A stretch of DNA of 18,143 bases from Brevibacillus sp. (GCA_029240815.1 JARDZO010000092.1:1-18143), one strand, 5' to 3'; shown: positions 7,401-16,771, counted from the first letter of the stretch. Numbers and translations are program-made. Notes: a model not told the origin generated them from the sequence alone.

Positions 7401-8308
7401 TTCACTTCTGGATCCGTACCTTTGACCGGAGGCAGTTTCGCGAACGAGACGAGACTCACAGCCTGCTGCGTCGCTTCCCAGCCCATTCGGCACGCATAGC
7501 TGGCACGCTTGAGCGCTTCCGCTTCTGCTTCGATTAACGGTAAGTAGGCTGCAGGACCTTCTGGAGAGGATGCGAGATTCACAGCACGACGCATTTTCCC
7601 TTCCATCGCTGCAAGCTCCAGCTCCAGCGAGTGCAAGACACTCTTTGCCCACTTCAGTCCATCCAATCCGTTTCGTCCTGCCGCTGCAAACATGTCAGCC
7701 GCATCCTGCAGCCAGTGCGCAGGCTCCGGATGGCTGCGTGAAAACTCATATAGCCGCAAGAGCAGGGTCGCTAGAATCTGGTCGTCTTGTCCGTCCAGCA
7801 TGACATCTGCGAGCGCATGGAAGTCGGCGTCATCCTCGTACCAGCCTTCCAGCTGCTCTTCGAGGACGTCTTGCCGCAGCAGCTCTCCCTCCAGCTGATC
7901 CGCGATGCGAAAATCAGGATCGAGGTCAATCAGATAGTAGTACTGCCGCAGAATGCCCAAACAAAACGAGTGCAATGTCGTAATCGTCGCACGCTGAAGC
8001 AGAGCCAGCTGACGGCGCAGATGAGCTGAATGCGGATCTTCCTTTAATGCCTTGCGTAAAGCGTCGCCAATCCGGTGGCGCATTTCTGCCGCAGCTGCAT
8101 TCGTAAAAGTCACGACGAGGAGCTGATCGACACCAATCGGTTCTGCCTCATCCATGATGCGGCGAATGATCCGTTCCACCAGTACCGAGGTTTTACCGGA
8201 ACCAGCGGCAGCGGCCACGAGCAAATTGTTCCCACGCTGGGTAATCGCTTGCCACTGTTCATCCGTCCACTGCTCAGGCTTGGCCTGTATGAGCTGTTGT
8301 GTCGTCAT
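4472..8308 (-). CDS. addA: AddA, helicase-nuclease subunit of the AddAB recombination complex
   Basis: AddA is the 3'-5' SF1A helicase and nuclease of AddAB, which resects double-strand ends and, after recognising Chi, leaves a 3' tail for RecA. This copy has 1278 residues, close to the family's usual 1230-1250. Helicase motifs in order are Walker A AAAGSGKT (33-40), TFTNAAAAEMR (67-77), LVDEYQD (406-412), GDVKQSIYRFR (440-450), NFRSR (489-493), TIHKSKGLEF (834-843) and LYVALTRAREKL (909-920). The C-terminal RecB-type nuclease has His1111, Asp1206, the DFK pair Asp1220/Lys1222 and QIKLY (1245-1249), so it should be active. An acidic, low-complexity linker spans about 547-590. The ATG at 8308, behind GAGGAGGG, overlaps the end of addB by 35 bases, implying translational coupling. 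It is the last gene of the operon. Confidence 0.98.
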   Translation of the reverse strand: MTTQQLIQAKPEQWTDEQWQAITQRGNNLLVAAAAGSGKTSVLVERIIRRIMDEAEPIGVDQLLVVTFTNAAAAEMRHRIGDALRKALKEDPHSAHLRRQLALLQRATITTLHSFCLGILRQYYYLIDLDPDFRIADQLEGELLRQDVLEEQLEGWYEDDADFHALADVMLDGQDDQILATLLLRLYEFSRSHPEPAHWLQDAADMFAAAGRNGLDGLKWAKSVLHSLELELAAMEGKMRRAVNLASSPEGPAAYLPLIEAEAEALKRASYACRMGWEATQQAVSLVSFAKLPPVKGTDPEVKEQVQDLRNSVKKSLGELSEQYFSMSAEQYVTDLHAIAPHMNTLSRLVTAFAAAFQQEKRSRSIVDFGDLEHLALRVLTEKQEDGTIVPSQVSLQLREQFAEVLVDEYQDINLVQETLLQMVSRDAVINGKANRFMVGDVKQSIYRFRLAEPKLFLEKYLTYQKDGEFFESAGDTVPTGRRIDLAANFRSRREVVDAVNYLFRQIMSPGVGEIDYDPSAELINRASYPDVEEGRLQAEVHLIDRKSNQADGEGVPVSEGNEEAEAASIPDGTAENAEEASVAQLEARLIASRIRRWMEPGEGEAPLLVFDKKAGGLRPLAYRDIVILLRATSGWGETMQEELREAGIPVYAEQTAGYFAATEVETMLSLLRVIDNPLQDIPLAAVLRSPIVGLREENLAQIRIRYTSGPFYQAVVQYAEEQPAEEGWEKRLRYFFSRLREWRTHARHGALSELLSTLYRETGYLDYVAALENGQQRQANLRALYDRARQYEAGSYRGLFRFLRFVDRLQEAGNDLGEARTIGENEDVVRIMTIHKSKGLEFPVVFVAGMGKQFNTMDLKSQFLLHKDLGFGPMAFEPALQLRYPSLAALGIRQQLRRDMLAEEMRVLYVALTRAREKLIMVGSAKDLAKSVMDWGRQGDKERLSDEDLIQAKGYLDWVGRALLRHPTAGLLRAYPQECGTGETVSVRSIPDDSEWSFHFYQADELRAQADATADDAAVWERMSRREEIIERPEDAGQREKIESTMGWSDPHPVAPRVPAKWSVSELKRQARTGKGGAPIVLPSITDKPKFLTEQKPSRLSGAEKGTITHLLMQHLDLKRPLDETDIREQLADLAARRFLTADQLGAVDVGQIARFFADPLGLKMKQAKVVHRELPFTMTIPAHEVEPELGEESIEQVIVQGVIDCLLEDEEGRLVLIDFKTDWMAKESSPAVIEEITKRYEGQIKLYVRAIQQITKTEREIDRYLYLLAGGFAVRV

Positions 8309-11300
8309 GCTGTGCTCCCTCCTCCCCTGTCAGCTGTTGCTGTTCGAGCATGCTCCAGATCTGCTTGTTGTTCCATTTCGTCAGTTGACGATGCTGATTG
8401 CCGCCAGTCTCACCGTCAAACTGGCATACAGGCTTGTACGAGCAATAATCGCATGCCGTCATCGTGCCGTTCGAATACGGATCGATGTGAATGTCACCAT
8501 TGGTCATTCGCGTGCTGATTTCCTTTACCGTATCGCGCACATACGTCGTAAGTGCCTGAAACTGTTCTGACGTCGCTACAGACGAACGGGAAGAAAGCGT
8601 CCCGTCCTTTTTGATCTCAAAAGGCAATAGCTCAGAAGCACCTTGTTCGACCTGTGCATCCATCATCCGCGCCAGCTCTGGATCAGCCAGCATCAAGCCT
8701 TTCATCCGCAAGCGCTTGGCACGTTCCCGTGCTGCCTCATCTGATGACAAGAGCCGTTTTGCCGTAACGAAAGGGTCTGCCACCTGATAATAAAAGACCC
8801 CGCCCATCTCTGCCTGTTTCCCCAGCCATTCTTCGGCGTTGGCTACCACAACATCGAGGTAGACCAACAGCTGCAGGTTGAGGCCGTTCCATACATCCGA
8901 GAGTTGCAACTGCTTGGGACTGGATTTGTAATCGATCACGCGCAGATACGGCACGTCTCCATCCAGCGATTGGTCCACCCTGTCGATCCGTCCAATCAGC
9001 TGCAGATCCACGCCATTTTCCAGCTTGAGTGCAAGTCCTGGCAGATCGCCATTCGGTCCAAAGGAAACCTCCAGACCAACCGGTGCAAAGCGGCTTCGCT
9101 TGGCATGCTCCCCGAGGACGTAGATCGCTCTGCCCACTGCCCGCTTCAGTTTTCCGGACAGGTAGCGATAGCGCGCAGTCCGCGTCAAAATGCTGCTTCT
9201 CGTGGCAGGAACAAGTTCTTCGACAACATCGCTTGCCAGCTGCATACTGTTTGCCTCTGTCAGCCTGCCCCACTCCAGATGTTCTTCGTTCATCTTTTCC
9301 ACCGCCCGTTTCATGGAAGCGTGGAAGAGCTCGCCTACATCAAATCGTTCGAGCTTGTACAACGTACGCTCGGACAACCTGAGCCCGTGTGAAGAAAAAT
9401 GCGAGAAAGGACAGGACTGAAAGCGTTCCAGTCGAGATACACTCATCTTCAACTGCTTTCCATAAAGCCCGAGACTCGTCTCATAACCTAGCTCAGACGG
9501 CAGGTTTGCGTAACGCAATCCGGACAACAGCCATTTCTCACGCGACGCGTCGGTAGAGGAACGAATAAACCAGTCGTAGACCTCCCACCAGAAAACCGGC
9601 AATTCTCCCGTCTTTTTCATGGCGCGCAACAACGTCAAGAGATGACTGAAAACACGTCGGGGACTGCCCAGCAAAAAGGCGTCCGCCTCAGGGTCACCCG
9701 TCGGCTCGTTGTGGAAAAACTGGTGGGTGATGGCAGGCAGGACTTCCTTCACCCGTGAAAAGACGGAGGAAGGAAGCAAGGCAGATCCTTCATGATCCGC
9801 CAAAGCACAGCTGAGCATCAATCGCTCAGATGGCCTCGTCATCGCTTGGTACAGCAAGTACGGCTCTGCCATCAGACGTTGCTTGGCACTTGGAGCCAAC
9901 TCTACCCCCAGCTCAGCGAGCCGCTCCCGCTCTGCTTCGTCGAGTATTCCTTCTTCCTTGGGTCGCAACGGGATGACGCCTTCGTTTACACCAAGCAAGA
10001 ACAAAGCCTTGACGTCTGGCTGACGTGAACGCTCCATCGAACCTACCAGCACCTGATCTAGGGCTGGCGGGACCAAACCGAGCTCGATCGTCTCCAGACC
10101 GGTATCCAGGACGCGAGCGTACGTTGCGAGATCCATAGACTCCCCGCCCATGACCTCTACTACTTGATCCATCAGTTCAATGAGCCCCGTCCATAGCTGA
10201 CCATGTACCTGCGCCGCGTCCAGATCACCTGATTCCTCTGCTTTTCGCTGCCAGCGCTCCAGCTTGTTGGGTACATCGAGAGAAACGAGCAGATTGTACA
10301 GGGCAGCCGTCATTTCCCGAACGTTTTTGCCTGCCGCTTGCTTCATTTCTTTTTCAAAGGCAAGCAGTGGAGCGCCGTACTTGCGACGCAGAGCATCGAC
10401 TACCGCATCTTCCTCTGCCCCTGCTGTTCCACGGAAATGCCAAGCTGATTCATCCGCCCACTGGGATCCGTAGACGCCATGTGCCAGTACGTAGTTTTCC
10501 AGATGATCGACTTCTCTGCGTGTCGTGGCATCATCCAAGATATCTACTGCGAACAAGTCCGTCTTCAGACAGCGAAACACGGCATCGTACCGCCACTTGG
10601 TCACGATGACCTCGAGCGCCGACCGGACCAGCTCCACCAACGGGTGATGCAGCACCGTACGCTTTTGGTCGAGGAAGTGCGGGATGCCGTAGTCCGTAAA
10701 GACAGAGCTGATTTCATCCGCGTACGTCCCAATTTCCCTGAGCAGAATGGCCATGTCCTTCCAACGGTATCCTTCTTCCCGTGCGAGCTTCAATATATGG
10801 AGGGCGACTGCCTCCACTTCAGCCCGTCTGTTAGCAGCCGACAGCAGAGATACCTCATTTGACCGGTGTGAATCGGGGGCAGCACCCGGATCTCCCCATT
10901 GAAAATAGGCATGTTCCATCTGCTGTAACCAAAGACTTGCAGCAAAACGGATGGATTCGTTTTGCAACAGCGGTTTTTCGATGCCCACTCCTGATTCCCT
11001 CGCCATCAACTCCAGTGCCTGGTAGGTACGCAAGGTAGGATGGAACAATCCGAGCTCATCTACGGAAGCATTCCGCTCGGCCGGGTCCAGTGTGAGGGCA
11101 ATCGTCACTTTCCGGGCATGAATCATCAGCTGCTCGATCACGCGCAGCTCCTGATTGGTGAAGCCCGTAAACCCATCGATGAAAATTTCCGCTCGCTTGA
11201 TATACGCAGAGTCAGGAACCATCACTGCCACGCGATTCAAAATATCATCGGCATCACAGTACCCCTCGGACAAATACTCCTCGTAAGCAGTCATGATCAG

Positions 11301-11774
11301 CCGCAGATCGTTAATCTTTTGATTTAGATTCGCACTGCCCCATTCCAAATTCTCCGAGTGAGCCAGCGTGACCCCGTATGATTTGAATTCGCTGATCAGA
11401 CGACCGAGCTGAGAAGCAAAGCCAGGCTGCATCGCCGAACGTGCGAACATTTGCAGCTCTTCCTTATGCCGCTCCAGCAGCATGCGCAAAACCATATGCT
11501 TCCCCAGATCATCTACGGGAACAAGCGTCAAATCCCCCAGCTCCTGCAGCAAACGATGTCCCAACCTGCCGAAGCTGAGCACCTGTGTGCCCATGACCCC
11601 ATTCAGACCCGGTAAAGTAGCCAATGCGTATTCCTCTTGAAAGCTGGCTTGCTCAGGAACTAGCAGAATCATCGGCGTCCCCAGCGGATCGACCTTTAGG
11701 CGCTCGAGAATCTGCTGGTGAATCGCTGTCGTTTTCCCGGTCCCTGCACGCCCCAGCACAAATTGAACGGCCAT
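8274..11774 (-). CDS. addB: AddB, helicase-like nuclease subunit with Fe-S cluster
   Basis: AddB is the partner of AddA. It has an inactivated helicase-like core thought to scan for Chi, plus a nuclease that cuts the other strand. At 1166 residues it matches the B. subtilis length. Walker A GRAGTGKT is at 8-15. The nuclease domain carries GRID (928-931), IDYK with Asp948 and Lys950, and QLLVY (968-972). The four iron-sulfur ligands are present: Cys788 before the domain, and Cys1108, Cys1111 and Cys1117 in the C-x2-C-x5-C pattern after it, as in B. subtilis AddB. The C-terminus beyond residue 1120 is polar and poorly conserved. The ATG at 11774 has GAGGAGAG 6 bases upstream and lies 15 bases after the sbcC stop codon, so it belongs to the same operon. 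Confidence 0.98.
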   Translation of the reverse strand: MAVQFVLGRAGTGKTTAIHQQILERLKVDPLGTPMILLVPEQASFQEEYALATLPGLNGVMGTQVLSFGRLGHRLLQELGDLTLVPVDDLGKHMVLRMLLERHKEELQMFARSAMQPGFASQLGRLISEFKSYGVTLAHSENLEWGSANLNQKINDLRLIMTAYEEYLSEGYCDADDILNRVAVMVPDSAYIKRAEIFIDGFTGFTNQELRVIEQLMIHARKVTIALTLDPAERNASVDELGLFHPTLRTYQALELMARESGVGIEKPLLQNESIRFAASLWLQQMEHAYFQWGDPGAAPDSHRSNEVSLLSAANRRAEVEAVALHILKLAREEGYRWKDMAILLREIGTYADEISSVFTDYGIPHFLDQKRTVLHHPLVELVRSALEVIVTKWRYDAVFRCLKTDLFAVDILDDATTRREVDHLENYVLAHGVYGSQWADESAWHFRGTAGAEEDAVVDALRRKYGAPLLAFEKEMKQAAGKNVREMTAALYNLLVSLDVPNKLERWQRKAEESGDLDAAQVHGQLWTGLIELMDQVVEVMGGESMDLATYARVLDTGLETIELGLVPPALDQVLVGSMERSRQPDVKALFLLGVNEGVIPLRPKEEGILDEAERERLAELGVELAPSAKQRLMAEPYLLYQAMTRPSERLMLSCALADHEGSALLPSSVFSRVKEVLPAITHQFFHNEPTGDPEADAFLLGSPRRVFSHLLTLLRAMKKTGELPVFWWEVYDWFIRSSTDASREKWLLSGLRYANLPSELGYETSLGLYGKQLKMSVSRLERFQSCPFSHFSSHGLRLSERTLYKLERFDVGELFHASMKRAVEKMNEEHLEWGRLTEANSMQLASDVVEELVPATRSSILTRTARYRYLSGKLKRAVGRAIYVLGEHAKRSRFAPVGLEVSFGPNGDLPGLALKLENGVDLQLIGRIDRVDQSLDGDVPYLRVIDYKSSPKQLQLSDVWNGLNLQLLVYLDVVVANAEEWLGKQAEMGGVFYYQVADPFVTAKRLLSSDEAARERAKRLRMKGLMLADPELARMMDAQVEQGASELLPFEIKKDGTLSSRSSVATSEQFQALTTYVRDTVKEISTRMTNGDIHIDPYSNGTMTACDYCSYKPVCQFDGETGGNQHRQLTKWNNKQIWSMLEQQQLTGEEGAQHDDTTAHTGQA

Positions 11775-11789
11775 GTTTTTCTCTCCTCG

Positions 11790-14700
11790 TTATTCCATTT
11801 CCAGATGGATCTTGCTTCCTGCTCCCATCGGCTCTGCCGGTGTGACGACCAGCCTGCGCGGCATCCGCACACGAATTTCCGGGACGTGGCTGATGACCCC
11901 GATCGTAAAGTCGTCCATGCGTAGACGCTCCAGTGCGTCCATGACCACTTCCAGCAGCTCAGGGTCCAGCGTCCCAAAGCCTTCGTCGAGGAAAAAGAAC
12001 TCCAGTCGGCCGCCACGCATCTGAATCTCCATCGACAGCGCCAATGCAAGCGACAATGAGGTCAGGAACGTTTCTCCGCCGGACAAGGTACTCACGGGGC
12101 GACGCATTCCCCCCGCTGCCTCATCTCGCAGGACGAATTCGCCTTCGTCTCCGATTTCCAGGGCGTAACGGTTGGCGGTCATCCGCTTTAGGTGATAAGA
12201 AGCATCCCGCGCGATAGACGCCAACTTTTCCTCTGCGATGAACTGGACGAATGCTTTTGCTTCGAACAGCTTTTTCAGTTCCTCCAGACGACTCTGCTCA
12301 TCCTGCTGTTCTCCCAGCTGGTTTTGCAGCTCCAGCCATTTTTCATGGTTGCTCTCCATCCGGTCTACCTGCTCTTTGGCCACTGCGACCTGTTTTTGTA
12401 CCTCCTGGAAGGTCTGCTCCCACGCCTCCCATTCCTGTCGTGCGAACAAAAACTCCTCATTGGATACCGAGCGTCCCGCCAACGATTGTACCAGACGACC
12501 TTCATCGTACCGATGCTGGTCCCGTGCTCGCTCATAGGATTCAACCAACTGAACTGCCTCCTGCAGCTGATCACGCTCTGCATATTGCTGGCGGACCTGA
12601 TCGACCGTCTCCATGCCGCTTTCAACCAAGGCATGCTGCAGTGCTTCATGTGCCTCTGCACGTTGGCGAGTCAGAACAGCGTATGCCTCCGTATGCTTGA
12701 CGAGATTGTTCTGCGCAGACTCTCGCACAGCTGCCGATTCTTTTCGCTTTTCTTCTGCTGTAGCTACTGCCTGACGCAATCGTGTGAGTGTTTCCTCGAC
12801 CTGCTGCAATCGCTGCTTGGCAGGTTGACCACCTGTCCGCTCCAGCCACTGCACATGCTTTTGCTCCCACATCCGCTTGCGGTCAGCCAGTTTTTCAGTC
12901 ACAGAGGTTTCTCGCGACTTCCATTCACTGCGACGCACTCGGGCGCTGTCACATTGTGCCAGCAGCGTCCCACGTAGCTGTTCTTTTTCCGTTCGAATGT
13001 TTTGCAATCCAGCCATTTGGCGATCTCTTCTGCCAATTTCCTCGTAATGCCGCTCAATCTCATCGATGAGCAAGTCCTTGCGCTTGGCATCCAGCTCTTC
13101 AGCTGCACGCCTGACCTTTTCATCTGCCGCCTGCAAACGAATTTTTCCCTCTGCGATCGACTTGTCCAATTGTTCGAGAATCAAGGCGCTACGCTCCAAC
13201 AGTCGCTTCTGTCCTGCTTCCTCCTCACGCAGCTCTTCGATCTGCTGCGTCAGCTTTTCCCTTGCTTCCTTCAAGCGCTCACGCTCTACCTGCTTTGCGG
13301 CGAGCTCTTTTTCCTCTCGTTGGTAGACGCCCAAGAGCTCTTCAAACGATTCGACCGCCCACATTTCCCCGTATCCGCGGCATTCATTCTTGAGCGCGTC
13401 CACGCGTGTAAGCAGAGATTCCCGCTCGTTTTTGAGAGTGGTCAGCCGCTCCTCGAAAGCTGCCTGCTCTCCTTTGGCGGTGAGCACTGCCTCCTTTGCC
13501 GAGCGAGCCAGTCGTTCTGCTTCGCGCAAGGCTTCTTCTGCTGCCTTGCTGCGAACACGTAGCTCTTCTCCCTCTGAGCGAACTTCCTCCGATCCGAGGT
13601 GTTGCACGTCCCCGCTCTTGTGATGCGTGGAGCCGCAAACCGGGCACTCATCGCCATCCTCCAGCCGTTCACGCAAATAACGAGCCATATTTTCCTGCTG
13701 CCAGCGTTCCAACGACTCGCGCAGCTCATGAGAAAGAGCCTGATGCTTGGCCACCTGTTCCTCTTTCGCTTCACTCTCGGCTTGCAATGCGCTCCAGCGA
13801 GACTTAGCCTGCTCTTGCTCTCCTGCGATCCGCTCCCACTTTTCCTGCCAATCGTTTTTCTGCTGCAAAAGCTCCCGCCATTGGCGACCTACTTGCTTCA
13901 TTTCGTTGAGATCAGTCCGTGCCTGCTCCCATTCGTTATCTGTGAGAATCGGCTGTGAATCTGGGGCTGCCAATTGTTCTTTGGCTTGCTCCAGCTGCTT
14001 CGCACTCGCCTCCCATGATAGACGGTGCTGCTGTGCTTTTTGCGAAGCCTCCTGCAGCTGTTGCTCTGCGGCAGTGACTTCATCCAACAGCTCCTGACGC
14101 GTTGAACGCTCCCGCTCCCACTGGTGCTTGGCTTCTCTTGCTGCTGACACCTGATCGCGCCATTCCGGAGTGACGACAGCCTGTTTCATCTGCTCGTCCA
14201 GTCGCTTCCACTCCTGCTCCCAGACTTGCAGAGCTTCCTCATCCCGAGCCAGCTGCTCTTCCGTTTGGCTGAGGGCCGCCGTAATCTCATTACGCTCGCT
14301 CTCCAAGCCCGTCCACTCTTCGCGGATCGCTGCCAGCTCTACCTCCCATTCTTCTGCCTGGGCCAACCTGCCTTTTTGCAGGATCAGATCGGGTTCTTGA
14401 GACAGCATTACAGACTGGGCGTTCTGATATTCGAGTTCCGCTGTTTCCATCCTGACACGAGCGCTCTCCTGCTCCTCGCGGCTACGCTCGACAGCTTGTC
14501 CGGTGGCGAGCCATTCCTGATCCAGACGCTCCCATTGCTGGACGAGCGGGAATAGTCGGATGCTGGATTCCCAGCCTCGGATCCGCGTTTTCCACGACTC
14601 GATCTCGGGCTGACGTGCTTCGTAATCCTGCAGCTGCTCTCGTACACGCACGAGCTCCTGCTGCCACTGATACAGCTGCTCCATCGCCTTGAGCTTACCC

Positions 14701-15440
14701 GCCAGTTCCTGCTTTTGCTGCACGTACTCCTGTTCCTTTTGCGCCGCATCTGTCCACGTTTGTCGGGCTGACTCCAGCGCATCGTACCCGGCATCCCCCA
14801 GAGCTGCTGCTTCCAGCTGCAAGCGATGCAGCTGCTCCTTTGCCTGTTCCAGAGCATGTCGAACGCGTTCACTCAGTTTTTCGCCATAAATATGTAAGCG
14901 GAACATCCTTTGCAGCATTTCATTACGCTCACTTCCTTTCAACGTCAAAAACCGTGAAAACTGCCCCTGTGGCAGCACGACGGCACGGGTGAAATCTTGC
15001 AGAGTCAATCCAATCAGTGCTTCGATCGCTGCCGTAGCCATCGTCGCCTTGGACTCCAATACCACATCCGGCTCTCCCGTCAACGCACCCGATTGGATCA
15101 ACCGAACCTCTGGCTGACGTTTATTACCCTTTTTATCCAGCCCAAATTCACGCTCGACTGTATATTGCTTGCGATCTTCACCCTTGCCCAGCTCAAAAGT
15201 AAAGGAGACAAAGACGCGCTGCTCCAGCTGATTCAGTACTTCTTTGGGATGGTTACCTCCTCCCAGACGAACGACCTGCCCGTAGAGAGCGAGTGTGATC
15301 GCATCCAAAATGGTGGACTTTCCGCTACCGGTTGGACCAAATATCCCGAACAGTCCAGCCTGGCAAAGGATTTCGAAATCGACTTCCTGCACTTCCCGAT
15401 AGCTGTGCATTCCTGACAGCTTCAAACGTATCGGCTTCAC
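11790..15440 (-). CDS. sbcC: SbcC, Rad50-like ATPase subunit of the SbcCD nuclease
   Basis: SbcC is the SMC-like ATPase that, with SbcD, opens hairpins and trims protein-blocked DNA ends. The protein has 1216 residues. Its ATPase halves are at the two ends: Walker A GPTGSGKS (35-42) and the Q-loop LPQGQF (156-161) at the N-terminus, and signature LSGGE (1119-1123), Walker B FFFLDEGFG with Asp1152/Glu1153, and the H-loop SHVPE with His1185 at the C-terminus. Between them are two long Glu/Gln/Arg-rich coiled-coil arms (about 190-590 and 615-1060) joined by a zinc hook, CPVC (599-602). The start is a GTG at 15438-15440, preceded by AGGAGG; its first four bases overlap the sbcD stop as GTGA, so the two genes are translationally coupled. 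All key residues are present. It is longer than the roughly 1050-1130 residues of many SbcC proteins, the difference lying in the arms. Confidence 0.98.
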   Translation of the reverse strand: MKPIRLKLSGMHSYREVQEVDFEILCQAGLFGIFGPTGSGKSTILDAITLALYGQVVRLGGGNHPKEVLNQLEQRVFVSFTFELGKGEDRKQYTVEREFGLDKKGNKRQPEVRLIQSGALTGEPDVVLESKATMATAAIEALIGLTLQDFTRAVVLPQGQFSRFLTLKGSERNEMLQRMFRLHIYGEKLSERVRHALEQAKEQLHRLQLEAAALGDAGYDALESARQTWTDAAQKEQEYVQQKQELAGKLKAMEQLYQWQQELVRVREQLQDYEARQPEIESWKTRIRGWESSIRLFPLVQQWERLDQEWLATGQAVERSREEQESARVRMETAELEYQNAQSVMLSQEPDLILQKGRLAQAEEWEVELAAIREEWTGLESERNEITAALSQTEEQLARDEEALQVWEQEWKRLDEQMKQAVVTPEWRDQVSAAREAKHQWERERSTRQELLDEVTAAEQQLQEASQKAQQHRLSWEASAKQLEQAKEQLAAPDSQPILTDNEWEQARTDLNEMKQVGRQWRELLQQKNDWQEKWERIAGEQEQAKSRWSALQAESEAKEEQVAKHQALSHELRESLERWQQENMARYLRERLEDGDECPVCGSTHHKSGDVQHLGSEEVRSEGEELRVRSKAAEEALREAERLARSAKEAVLTAKGEQAAFEERLTTLKNERESLLTRVDALKNECRGYGEMWAVESFEELLGVYQREEKELAAKQVERERLKEAREKLTQQIEELREEEAGQKRLLERSALILEQLDKSIAEGKIRLQAADEKVRRAAEELDAKRKDLLIDEIERHYEEIGRRDRQMAGLQNIRTEKEQLRGTLLAQCDSARVRRSEWKSRETSVTEKLADRKRMWEQKHVQWLERTGGQPAKQRLQQVEETLTRLRQAVATAEEKRKESAAVRESAQNNLVKHTEAYAVLTRQRAEAHEALQHALVESGMETVDQVRQQYAERDQLQEAVQLVESYERARDQHRYDEGRLVQSLAGRSVSNEEFLFARQEWEAWEQTFQEVQKQVAVAKEQVDRMESNHEKWLELQNQLGEQQDEQSRLEELKKLFEAKAFVQFIAEEKLASIARDASYHLKRMTANRYALEIGDEGEFVLRDEAAGGMRRPVSTLSGGETFLTSLSLALALSMEIQMRGGRLEFFFLDEGFGTLDPELLEVVMDALERLRMDDFTIGVISHVPEIRVRMPRRLVVTPAEPMGAGSKIHLEME

Positions 15441-16681
15441 TCTGCTTCCTCCTCTCCCCCGGTTTCTGCCAGCAAACGCTCAAACATCGCAACCAGACGC
15501 TCATCTGGCTGTGCTCCCCGTCTTCGTTCGTAGAAGCGGCGGAACAACTGGTCCGGTGTCAGCTCAGTCAGCTCCACGCGCTCTGTATTCTCATCCTCCT
15601 GGTGGTCATCCCGCACGACCACGCGTTGAATCTTGAGGAAATCATCGCTTAATTTGCGTAAACGCTGAAATTCTGCCGGGTCAATCACATCTGACACATG
15701 TAGCTCCAAATCGATCCAAGCCCCTGCATCTCGGCCTTCCGCGAGCCAACGTTCTACCTGTCCGATTCCTTCCGTTGCCTTCCAGCGCGCCAATGGCCGC
15801 CCGCTCGTCAAATAAATGATTTCTTCCTGCACTTCTGTACCCGGCACTACATCGACCAGTACGACGGCCTTGCTCTGACCTGCCTCAGAAAAGCTGTAAG
15901 ATAAAGGCGACCCGCTGTAGCGGACCAACGGCTTGTCTCTGAGCTTTTGCAGTCGATGCAAATGTCCGAGTGCCACGTAGTCGGCCTTTTCGGGGAAAGC
16001 CATCGGAGATACGGTCATGGTTCCACCGATCTGAATGGGCCGCTCTGAATCCGTCTCCAGCCCGCCCATCACAAACAGATGGCTGGTGACCAGATTGACC
16101 GTATCATCACGAAAATGGCGGGAAAGGTCTGCTAAAAGCTCCGCGATCCGCTCGGAAAAGGCAAGCTGCATCTGTTCCTGTGTGAAGCTCTCGCTCAATA
16201 GCTCCTTCAAACGGGATTCTGACGGATACGGCAACGCCAGCACAACGGCATGATGTTCACATCCTGGCACAGAAAGCTCCAGCCACGAAGGACCGCCGGC
16301 AACGATCCTCACGCGACCTTCCAACGTCTCTTCAGGCGTAAGCGGTGCTTCCTTTGGCAAGCCCAGCAGCACAATCCCATGCTTCGTCGCCAGTGGCGCA
16401 GCCGCTCTGACCCGCTCCGGCTGGTCGTGGTTTCCTGCGATGACGACGACTCCCCGTGTCCCTTCGGAGGACAGTCGCTCCAAGGCTTCGTAAAACAGCT
16501 CCTCTGCCCATGCTGGCGGGTTGACGGAATCGTACACATCGCCTGCGATCAGCACCAAGTCTACGTTGCGCTCATCGGCGATCCGGCACAGCTCGTCCAC
16601 AAATGCCGCTTGCTCTGCCCGGCGATCTCGACCTTCCAGCTGGCGTCCGAAATGCCAGTCGGCCGTATGTAATATGCGCAT
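15437..16681 (-). CDS. sbcD: SbcD, Mre11-like nuclease subunit of SbcCD
   Basis: SbcD is the Mn-dependent exo/endonuclease partner of SbcC. I place the start at the ATG at 16681 (MRILHTADWHFG), which has GAGAGG 9 bases upstream; an in-frame ATG at 16690 directly abuts that site and is less likely. This gives 414 residues. All phosphoesterase motifs are present: Asp8 and His10 (ADWHFG), Asp48 in GDVYD, GNHD (83-86), His201 in TSHL, and GHLH with His240 and His242. The C-terminal capping and SbcC-binding region follows from about 275. It is the first gene of the sbcD-sbcC-addB-addA operon, behind an extended -10 promoter. Confidence 0.96.
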   Translation of the reverse strand: MRILHTADWHFGRQLEGRDRRAEQAAFVDELCRIADERNVDLVLIAGDVYDSVNPPAWAEELFYEALERLSSEGTRGVVVIAGNHDQPERVRAAAPLATKHGIVLLGLPKEAPLTPEETLEGRVRIVAGGPSWLELSVPGCEHHAVVLALPYPSESRLKELLSESFTQEQMQLAFSERIAELLADLSRHFRDDTVNLVTSHLFVMGGLETDSERPIQIGGTMTVSPMAFPEKADYVALGHLHRLQKLRDKPLVRYSGSPLSYSFSEAGQSKAVVLVDVVPGTEVQEEIIYLTSGRPLARWKATEGIGQVERWLAEGRDAGAWIDLELHVSDVIDPAEFQRLRKLSDDFLKIQRVVVRDDHQEDENTERVELTELTPDQLFRRFYERRRGAQPDERLVAMFERLLAETGGEEEAE

Positions 16682-16720
16682 GCCTTTCATCCTCTCATCA
16701 CGATCATTTGTTTGCTTTTT

Positions 16721-16729
16721 ATTGTAACA
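16721..16729 (-). promoter_or_regulatory. Extended -10 promoter of the sbcDC-addBA operon
   Basis: On the minus strand TGTTACAAT matches the extended -10 form TGnTATAAT except for one base. No good -35 lies 17 bases upstream, which extended -10 promoters tolerate. The transcript would begin near 16714, about 33 bases before the sbcD ATG. Confidence 0.45.
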
Positions 16730-16771
16730 AAAGACAGCGAGGTGCGCGGTTGAAATTTACTCCACTTTACG

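Noticed and set aside
12000..15200. Repetitive-looking sequence, considered as tandem repeats or a horizontally acquired segment
   Set aside because: The repetitiveness comes from CTG/CTC/CAG-type codons for Gln, Glu and Leu in the SbcC coiled coils, in frame and uninterrupted; the gene is intact.
16682..16690. ATG at 16690 as the sbcD start
   Set aside because: GAGAGG directly abuts it with no spacer, whereas spacing is normal for the ATG at 16681, where SbcD homology begins.
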